In this document: positions 1 to 5,651 of the stretch, piece by piece
Numbering within the stretch: the first letter of the stretch is position 1
How the letters are laid out: each line of letters begins with the position of its first letter
From: Cyanobacteriota bacterium
Lineage (GTDB): Bacteria > Cyanobacteriota > Cyanobacteriia > Phormidesmidales > Phormidesmidaceae
Assembly (NCBI GenBank): GCA_027619675.1
Contig: JAQCHG010000004.1
Span: 1-13,275, forward strand
Length of the DNA stretch: 13,275 nt
Direction: 5' to 3'
Made by a program: the position numbers and the translations under genes
Notes under the pieces: generated by a model
Databases searched by the model: none
Seen by the model: only the letters and a program-made list of their open reading frames with translations
What the model was told of the DNA's origin: nothing

Positions 1-1776
1 GGTGGGGGTCGTTAGCAGAGGGCTGAGATCCGCTTCCGGCCAGTCGAGGGCGTCCAGTTCCCCTGGGGTGCCCACCAGCAGTAGAGACGGGGCGGTTTCA
101 GTAGCCATCGCCTCGGGGAACTGCTCAGGTTTCTGGACATAGGTGACGGTGGTTTGGGTGTAGAACACCAGACTGGGCTTCATGAAACCCACCATGTAGA
201 GGGGTTCGTTGCCCTGGCGCACGGTGAGAATTTCGGCAGCGATGTCCCGCAGCGGAGCTTGGCGCACCTCGTCCGCCAGTTGATAGGCGGGCAGGATGGA
301 GAACAAAATGAACCCGGTGAAGGCCACCAGATTCACCGCCCACAGCCATCTCAACTGCCGGGTTATCCACAGCCCGACCCCCACGATCGCCGCACCGCCC
401 CAGATCACCCCCGCCCAGACCATAATCCCCGAGGCCCGCACCTGCTCCGGCAGATCCGGCATGGCGGGGTCATCCCCCATCCAGTTGGGACTGTAGAGGG
501 CGGCGATCGCCAGCACGATAAAAAAGCCGATGTTGGCGGCGGCGCTGAGGGTCCAGCCCCAGCCCCCCTGGGGAGAGGCGGGATCGGGGCAGTGGCGATC
601 GCTAAAGGCCAGCCCCACCAGCAGCCCCGCCGCTGGCATCAGGGGCAGCACGTAGCTGGGCAGCTTCGTCACCGCCACGGTGAAAAACACAAAAATCGTC
701 AAAAACCAGGCCAGGGCAAACAACCCCAACCGTCCCTGGCGGGGTTGTTGCTGCCAGTAGCGTCGCTGCCAGGGGCGCAGCCGCGCCATGGCCCAGGGCA
801 GCAGGGGCGACCAGGGCAAAAACCCCACCGCCACCACCAAAAAGTAGAAAAACCACGGCGCAGCGTGGTTATTGACCACGCTGGTGAACCGCTCAAAGTT
901 GTGATAGCCAAAAAACGAGTCGATGTAGGCTTGGCCATTGGCGGCAATCACCGCCACATACCAGGGCACGGTGAGGAGCAAAAACAGCAGCCCTCCCTTG
1001 ACGATCTGCATCTCCTGCCAGAGGATGCGCCATTCCCCCAGGTAAATCAAAAAGACCAGCACAATCAGACCAGGAATGACCAGCCCGACGGGACCTTTGG
1101 CCAGCACCGCCAGGGCCATCAGCCCATAGGCGGTGAGATACCAGTTGCGCTGCCGTTGGGGAAAGTCCGGCTGGGCATAGGCCAGAAAAAAGGCGAATAG
1201 CGTGGTGCCAATGCAGCCGCTCAGCAACATGTCCGACACCCCAATCCTGCCCCAGACAATGGTTTCGGGATGTAGGGCCACAATGGCGGAGCCAATTGCG
1301 GCGCTCCACCCCAGGCTGCGCTGGCTGAGGCGAGCTAGGCGGGGCGGTTGATCCGCCGTGCCTCCCTCGGCATAGGCAGTGGCCAGGGCGGGGCGGGCAA
1401 AGCCAAACCGCCGCAGGGTGTAAAAGCCCATCCCCACCAACGCCGCCCCCGACAGGGCGGAGGGTAACCGCACCGTCCATTCGCTGACCCCAAACAGGTG
1501 AAACCCGATCGCCATCAACCAGTACACCAGGGGCGGTTTGTCGAAGCGGGTGACCTCGTTGAAGTAGGGGGTAATCCAGTCGCCCGTTTCGTACATCTGG
1601 CGGGCGGCCTCTGCAAACAGGGGCTCGGTTTCGTCCACCAACCCGGTGCTGGCCAGCCCCCAGAAAAAGGCGATCGCACTGATGCCCACCACCCATAGCA
1701 CCGACCATAGGGCTTCCCGCTGGCGCAGGCTGGTGAGGGGCGAGGTAGACGAAGGCTGGCTAGAATCGACGGTCAT
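1..1776 (-). CDS. Family-39 (ArnT/PMT-like) glycosyltransferase, C-terminus cut by window edge
   Basis: An open frame of 592 codons runs from ATG at 1776 to the left edge without a stop, so the C-terminus is missing. The N-terminal part carries family signatures: a first membrane segment (about residues 22-42), then the catalytic acidic loop V-D48-E49-T-E-P, the GDW..P segment near 66-70 and F-D-K-P-P-L-V-Y-W at 78-86. Further on are GRIGVSDMLL (about 176-185) and AKGPVGL (226-232). Many hydrophobic helices follow. Known members are polytopic membrane enzymes that take a sugar from a polyprenyl-phosphate donor and put it on lipid, protein or glycan on the outer face of the membrane; the substrate here cannot be told. 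An in-frame TAG lies 12 nt upstream, which fixes ATG 1776 as the first ATG; no strong ribosome site is seen. It lies 75 bp after the kinase gene on the same strand. An inverted repeat and possible terminator in that gap leave co-transcription uncertain. Confidence 0.88.
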   Translation of the reverse strand, partial: MTVDSSQPSSTSPLTSLRQREALWSVLWVVGISAIAFFWGLASTGLVDETEPLFAEAARQMYETGDWITPYFNEVTRFDKPPLVYWLMAIGFHLFGVSEWTVRLPSALSGAALVGMGFYTLRRFGFARPALATAYAEGGTADQPPRLARLSQRSLGWSAAIGSAIVALHPETIVWGRIGVSDMLLSGCIGTTLFAFFLAYAQPDFPQRQRNWYLTAYGLMALAVLAKGPVGLVIPGLIVLVFLIYLGEWRILWQEMQIVKGGLLFLLLTVPWYVAVIAANGQAYIDSFFGYHNFERFTSVVNNHAAPWFFYFLVVAVGFLPWSPLLPWAMARLRPWQRRYWQQQPRQGRLGLFALAWFLTIFVFFTVAVTKLPSYVLPLMPAAGLLVGLAFSDRHCPDPASPQGGWGWTLSAAANIGFFIVLAIAALYSPNWMGDDPAMPDLPEQVRASGIMVWAGVIWGGAAIVGVGLWITRQLRWLWAVNLVAFTGFILFSILPAYQLADEVRQAPLRDIAAEILTVRQGNEPLYMVGFMKPSLVFYTQTTVTYVQKPEQFPEAMATETAPSLLLVGTPGELDALDWPEADLSPLLTTPT

Positions 1777-1786
1777 GGGCGGCGGT

Positions 1787-1857
1787 GCCTAGGGGCGATA
1801 AAAAGTCCGAACTCTACCTTACCGCCACGGCAGAACCGGATTGACAGACCCCTAGGC
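1787..1857 (-). repeat. 71-bp inverted-repeat element between kinase and glycosyltransferase genes, possible terminator inside
   Basis: A perfect 9-bp inverted repeat, GCCTAGGGG at 1787-1795 and CCCCTAGGC at 1849-1857, brackets the gap; the outer copy contains the TAG stop of the kinase gene. Inside, on the minus strand, a short imperfect stem (about 1837-1842 pairing with 1803-1809) is followed by TTTTT (1804-1800), which resembles a weak intrinsic terminator. The sequence after the kinase stop (TAGGGGTCTGTCAAT) resembles one end of the element at 10422-10550 (TAGGGGCTGTCATCAAT). Seen directly: the repeats and T-run. Inferred: that it terminates transcription or was once mobile. Confidence 0.4.
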
Positions 1858-3192
1858 CGAAGCCCGCAACTCGACTTGGTAAATGGGGATGGTGATCACA
1901 AATTCCGTGCCTTGGCCAGGGGTGGAGTTGCACCGCAGGTTGCCACCATGCTGCTTGGCGATAATGTTGTGGCTAATGGACAGGCCCAGTCCGGTGCCCT
2001 TGCCCACTTCTTTGGTGGTGAAAAATGGGTCAAACAGCTTCGGTTGAATCTCCTCCGCAATCCCTAAACCATTGTCCCGAATGCGGATGGTGACCCAATC
2101 GTGGTCAATGACCGCCGTTTGGATGTGGATGACCTTGGGGTATGTCCCCGATTCCTGCAAGGCATCAATGGCGTTGCTGAGGATGTTCATAAACACCTGA
2201 TTGAGCTGACTGGGGTAGCATTCCACCGCTGGCAATGGGCCATAGTTCTTCACCACAGCAATCTCAGGGTGGTTGGGGCGGGACTTAAGACGGTGGCGCA
2301 AAATGGTCAGGGTGCTGTCAAGACCGCTGTGGAGATCCGTCGCCTTGCACTCGGCCTCGTCCAGTCGGGAAAAGGTTCTCAAGGAGAGGATGATTTCCCG
2401 GATGCGATCGGTGCCCAACCGCATCGATCGCAGCACATTGCCCAAGTCTTCTTTCAGAAAGGGCAGGTCGATGGCGGCGATCGCCGCCTCAATGGTCTGC
2501 GGTGGGTTAGGCACCTGTGTCTGGTACAGGTCCAGGAGGGTCAACAAATCCTGGGTGTACTCATGCACATGGATCAAATTGCCATGGACAAAATTGATCG
2601 GGTTATTGATCTCATGGGCAACCCCCGCCACCATTTGCCCCAACGCCGACAGCTTTTCGTTCTGCACCAGTTGGGTTTGGGTTTGGTTTAACTCGTGCAG
2701 CTTCAGGCGCAGTTCTAACTGGGAGATCACCTGACGGCCCAGGGCCTCAAGGGCCGATAGCTGGGCCGGGGTGGGTTGACGGGGCACCTGGTCAATGACA
2801 CATAAACTCCCCAGGGCATAGCCATCGGGGGTGACCAAGGGCGTCCCCGCATAGAATCGAATATGGGGTGCCCCCGTCACGAGGGGATTATCCGCAAACC
2901 GTGGGTCCGCCAGGGTGTCTGGCACCACAAACAGGGCCTCTGGCTGATGGATGGCATGGGCACAAAAGCTGACCCGGCGGGGCGTTTCGCTGGCGTCGAG
3001 CCCCACCCTAGATTTAAACCACTGGCGCTGGCAGTCCACCAGGCTCACCGCTGCGATCGGCACCTCAAAAATGTTGGCCGCCAACTGGGTGAGGTCATCA
3101 AACCCCTGCTCTTCAGCGGTGTCGAGGATGTGGTAGCGCCACAGCGCTTGCAGGCGCTCAGCTTCATTAGACGGCAAGGATGGCATTTGCAT
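1852..3192 (-). CDS. GAF-domain sensor histidine kinase (orphan)
   Basis: A 446-residue soluble kinase when started at ATG 3192. It opens with N-E-A-E-R-L-x-A-L-W-R-Y-x-I-L-D-T, the usual N-terminus of this GAF-kinase group. The GAF domain spans about 28-165 (SLVD.QRQWFKS, ETPR..SFCAHAI, PLVTG.P.IRFYAG.PL). A short coiled linker leads to the dimerisation/phosphoacceptor helix with H193 in VAHEINNPINF. The ATPase domain is complete: N-box around NILSNAID (336-343), DNGLGI (373-378), FDPFF (387-391) and GKGTGLGLS (397-405). There is no membrane segment, receiver or second histidine domain, so the signal is presumably cytoplasmic and the partner response regulator lies elsewhere. The Cys in SFCAHAI is common in this GAF group and does not imply a bilin. 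The frame also opens further upstream at GTG 3246, but those 18 residues do not look like the family; neither start has a strong ribosome site. A start at ATG 3186 is also possible. Confidence 0.93.
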   Translation of the reverse strand: MQMPSLPSNEAERLQALWRYHILDTAEEQGFDDLTQLAANIFEVPIAAVSLVDCQRQWFKSRVGLDASETPRRVSFCAHAIHQPEALFVVPDTLADPRFADNPLVTGAPHIRFYAGTPLVTPDGYALGSLCVIDQVPRQPTPAQLSALEALGRQVISQLELRLKLHELNQTQTQLVQNEKLSALGQMVAGVAHEINNPINFVHGNLIHVHEYTQDLLTLLDLYQTQVPNPPQTIEAAIAAIDLPFLKEDLGNVLRSMRLGTDRIREIILSLRTFSRLDEAECKATDLHSGLDSTLTILRHRLKSRPNHPEIAVVKNYGPLPAVECYPSQLNQVFMNILSNAIDALQESGTYPKVIHIQTAVIDHDWVTIRIRDNGLGIAEEIQPKLFDPFFTTKEVGKGTGLGLSISHNIIAKQHGGNLRCNSTPGQGTEFVITIPIYQVELRASA

Positions 3193-3370
3193 GGAAGCAC
3201 GTCCAGACAATAAAGACCCGCAAGAAAGACCCACCAGGGATGGCACCCCAGGGGAGTGGACTCAGGTCAGCGCGGTCAGCACGGGTGGCTCATGACCGCT
3301 GCACCTTGGATGGGGAATGCCCCTTAGCACTGACGCACAAGACCGCCGGAGCCTCGATGGTCTCTCGGGG

Positions 3371-3390
3371 CAAGGGGCTTAAGCCCCTTG
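3371..3390. repeat. Perfect 20-bp palindrome in the kinase leader
   Basis: CAAGGGGCTTAAGCCCCTTG is its own reverse complement. As RNA it would form a strong hairpin in the long 5' leader of the kinase mRNA; as DNA it could be a dimer binding site or an interspersed palindromic repeat. No T-run follows on either strand, so a simple intrinsic terminator is unlikely. Similar GGGGCTTAAGCCCC palindromes are, to my recollection, scattered in cyanobacterial genomes, which favours a repeat family. Confidence 0.75.
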
Positions 3391-3450
3391 TTCGTCGGTG
3401 TCACTGTGCCAGCCCTGATTCTGCTAGCGCCAGGAGTCCCCCACCCCCAG

Positions 3451-3520
3451 ACTATAGGTGCCCCTAGCTACAGTGGGGCAACCAGGGGGGCTATTTACCC
3501 AACCCTTACTGTCTAATCAA
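3451..3520 (-). promoter_or_regulatory. Candidate sigma-70-type promoters for the kinase gene
   Basis: Two alternatives are read on the minus strand. The first is TTGATT (3520-3515), a 17-nt spacer, then TAAATA (3497-3492). The second is TTGCCC (3481-3476), a 19-nt spacer, then TATAGT (3456-3451), which has the better -10 but an overlong spacer. Either would give a 5' leader of about 250-300 nt containing the palindrome. This is pattern matching only. Confidence 0.22.
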
Positions 3521-3584
3521 AATGTGGCAAGTTTGTGAACCCACCCACGGATCCGCTGGGGCGGCGGTCAATGGATGACGCGCC

Positions 3585-5336
3585 CTAGGCGTCCGAGACC
3601 GGGGGATGGCCTTGCTGGTTAATAAGGGCTTCTGCGGCTTCTGGGGAAAGGGGGCGGGCAAACAAATTACCCTGGCCTGACTCACAGCGCAGGGCCTTTA
3701 GTTGGGCGTAGTGCTTTTGGGTTTCTACCCCCTCCGCCACCACGTCTAGCCCTAGGTTCCAGGCTAGGCGCACCACAGACTGCAAGATTTCCAGCTTGTC
3801 AAAGTCTTGGTCGGCGTTGTCGATGAAGGAGCGATCGATTTTGAGGGTGTTGAAGGGAAAGCGGTGCAGGTAGCTGAGGGAAGAGTATCCCGTGCCAAAG
3901 TCGTCGATGGAGAGGCGTATACCCATGGCCTGTAGCTGTTGCAGGGTGGCAATGATGGAGTCGGAATGCTCGATCAGAACCCCTTCGGTAATTTCAATGC
4001 TGAGGCGATGGGGAGAAAAGCCAGTTTCCTCCAGAATGGCCTTGAATTTTTCGATCAGGGACTTTTGAAAAAACTGTTTGCTGGACATGTTGACGCTCAG
4101 CCGCAGGCCCTGGGCTTGGGGGAGGGTTTCAGTCCACATTTGCATTTGGTGACAGGCTGCCCGCAGCACCCACCACCCCAGGGGGATGATCAGCCCCGTT
4201 TCCTCGGCGATGGGGATGAAGGTATTGGGGGACAGCAGCCCTTGGCGGGGATGTTGCCACCGCACCAGGGCTTCAAACCCAATCACCTCACGGGTTTGCA
4301 TATTCACAATGGGCTGATACTGCAATCGCAATTCGTTGCCCATAATGGCTTGGCGCAGATCGATCTCAAGCTGTAGGCGCTGGTCCTGCTGCACTTGCAG
4401 GGAGTTTTCCGCCATCCACCAGCCCAGTTCGGGTTGTGCCTGGGCTTTGGCGAGGGCTGCTTCCGCATCCTGGAGCCAATCTTCAGGATGCAGGTAGCCC
4501 AAGGGACCCAGGGCAATGCCGATGGAGATGTCCAAAACCGTGGGTTTCTCGCCAAAGATGAAGGGCTCGGCCATGGCCTGTTGCAACCGTTCCACAATTT
4601 CGATCGCGGCGGAACAGGTGGCGACTTTTTCTAACAACACCCCAAAGGTGTGGGCACCGACTCGGGCTACGGTGTCCTCGGGGCGGATGCTTTGCTTCAA
4701 CCGTTGCCCCAGAACCGGCAGCATGTGCTGGGGAGACAGGCCACTGCCGGGGAGGGTGAGGGCTTGGCACTGGTGACACCCAATCAGCAGTAGGGCCATC
4801 AGAGACTGGCGGCCTTGCTGGCCCTGGGCGAGGGCGAAGCCAATGCGATCGCTGAGTAAGTTGCGGTTGGGCAGTTGGGTGACATCGTCGTATAGCCCTT
4901 GGTGAAAAACATTGGCTTCCTGTTGTTTGCGATCGGAGATGTCCCGCAGGGCGACAATGGCCCCGCCCCCCGGTAGGGGACCGCCACTGACGGACAGCCA
5001 GATGCGATGGGGGCGATCGGGGGTTTCTAAAATGATTTCCCGGTCTTGGAAGTTTTCCCGCCGGGCCTGCTGCAAGGGGAGGTCTGCTTGAGCGAGGGGC
5101 TTGAGATAGATATCCAACAGACGATGGGCGGCGGTGGCGCTGAACGCTAGACAGGCGACGGCGTGGTCATGGAACCAATTGTCGGGGGGGGCGTTGTTGA
5201 AGGTGATGGCGGCTTGGTCGTCGATCGCAATCACCACATCCTGAAGATGGTTCAAAAACGTCAGGTAGCGCTCTGAGTCCGTCCCCGGTTCCAATCCGTG
5301 TTGCGATGTGGGTTCAGACCCATCGATATCTGGCAT
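3585..5336 (-). CDS. PAS - degenerate GGDEF - EAL protein, probable cyclic-di-GMP phosphodiesterase
   Basis: A soluble protein of 583 residues from ATG 5336. Domains: PAS-like sensor about 22-137 ending in LRDISDRK, GGDEF-like about 145-305, EAL about 320-570. The GGDEF half looks dead as a cyclase: the signature reads G-A-H-T-F (227-231) and the first metal site (usually D-x-D-x-F-K) is I-G-C-H-Q-C-Q. It still has R218-P-E-D221, the spacing of the product-binding RxxD inhibitory site. The EAL half has the catalytic set: E355 in EAL, N416, E448/E451 in EITE, D478-D479 in DDFGTGYSS, K499 in KIDRSF, E535 in EGVE and Q555. It should therefore hydrolyse cyclic-di-GMP to pGpG. The frame also opens at GTG 5345, but AGGTGG stands 5 nt before ATG 5336, which favours that start. 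Its TAG stop lies in TAGGGCGCGTCATC, shared with the element upstream of gmd. Confidence 0.92.
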   Translation of the reverse strand: MPDIDGSEPTSQHGLEPGTDSERYLTFLNHLQDVVIAIDDQAAITFNNAPPDNWFHDHAVACLAFSATAAHRLLDIYLKPLAQADLPLQQARRENFQDREIILETPDRPHRIWLSVSGGPLPGGGAIVALRDISDRKQQEANVFHQGLYDDVTQLPNRNLLSDRIGFALAQGQQGRQSLMALLLIGCHQCQALTLPGSGLSPQHMLPVLGQRLKQSIRPEDTVARVGAHTFGVLLEKVATCSAAIEIVERLQQAMAEPFIFGEKPTVLDISIGIALGPLGYLHPEDWLQDAEAALAKAQAQPELGWWMAENSLQVQQDQRLQLEIDLRQAIMGNELRLQYQPIVNMQTREVIGFEALVRWQHPRQGLLSPNTFIPIAEETGLIIPLGWWVLRAACHQMQMWTETLPQAQGLRLSVNMSSKQFFQKSLIEKFKAILEETGFSPHRLSIEITEGVLIEHSDSIIATLQQLQAMGIRLSIDDFGTGYSSLSYLHRFPFNTLKIDRSFIDNADQDFDKLEILQSVVRLAWNLGLDVVAEGVETQKHYAQLKALRCESGQGNLFARPLSPEAAEALINQQGHPPVSDA

Positions 5337-5345
5337 GACCGCCAC

Positions 5346-5471
5346 CTAAGGGGTTAACGAAGATATACCCAGCCAGCCCTTGGCATCGGTTACGGGCTCT
5401 GGCTTGCAGAGTAGCCCCCCGCCAGTGCCACTAAGAACTGCTGCCATTTTGTCACAGGCCTCCGCAATCAT
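5346..5471 (-). CDS. Possible 41-residue small protein upstream of the EAL gene
   Basis: On the minus strand, ATG 5471 is preceded by AGGGA with a 7-nt spacer and opens a 41-codon frame (MIAEACDKMAAVLSGTGGG...). It ends in TAG at 5348-5346. That stop shares bases with the AGGTGG ribosome site of the next gene, an arrangement that allows translational coupling. The frame stays open upstream to ATG 5639, but that part is Pro/Arg/Gly-rich and unlike a protein. I recognise no family. It could equally be chance, since this GC-rich gap also has frames on the other strand. Confidence 0.25.
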   Translation of the reverse strand: MIAEACDKMAAVLSGTGGGLLCKPEPVTDAKGWLGISSLTP

Positions 5472-5651
5472 ATGGGGATCCCTGTCCATGGCGGGATATC
5501 CCCCAGCCCACGCTGCTCCGATCCCCTGCCCCAGGGAACGGTCCCCCAATGGGCGCTGCACGGTCGGGCGATCGCGCCCTGGATGCGCCGTTGGCATCGC
5601 GATGGGTTGAGCGTGCGAGCGTGCGGGGGGATGGCCCATGGGGCTGGCGCT
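5346..5651 (-). other. Gap between the two GGDEF/EAL genes
   Basis: This interval of about 305 bp separates two genes in the same orientation. Apart from the possible 41-codon frame at its downstream end, I see one HIP1 octamer (5568-5575) but no clear terminator, promoter pair or long repeat. Several overlapping open frames on both strands are probably a by-product of high G+C. Confidence 0.4.

Larger units (their letters stand above)
3193..3584 (-). other. Leader of the kinase gene: non-coding, 20-bp palindrome and possible promoters
   Basis: This gap of about 390 bp between the second EAL gene and the kinase gene shows no convincing coding sequence on either strand. It holds a perfect 20-bp palindrome at 3371-3390, a GC-rich hairpin just after the EAL stop (CCGC...GCGG, about 3552-3566) and promoter-like hexamers on the minus strand. 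The first 14 nt (3574-3587, overlapping the EAL stop) match an end of the 10422-10550 element. Confidence 0.5.

Noticed and set aside
154..1200. Plus-strand open frame of 348 codons
   Set aside because: It is rich in His, Gln, Pro and Gly with no fold-like pattern and lies opposite the glycosyltransferase gene, whose frame carries clear family motifs.
893..1708. Minus-strand open frame of 271 codons
   Set aside because: It overlaps the glycosyltransferase gene in another frame of the same strand; composition is Gly/Arg/Pro-rich without motifs. The real frame is open across the whole region.
2101..2691. Plus-strand open frame of 196 codons opposite the kinase
   Set aside because: It is antisense to the kinase catalytic core and shows no family signature.
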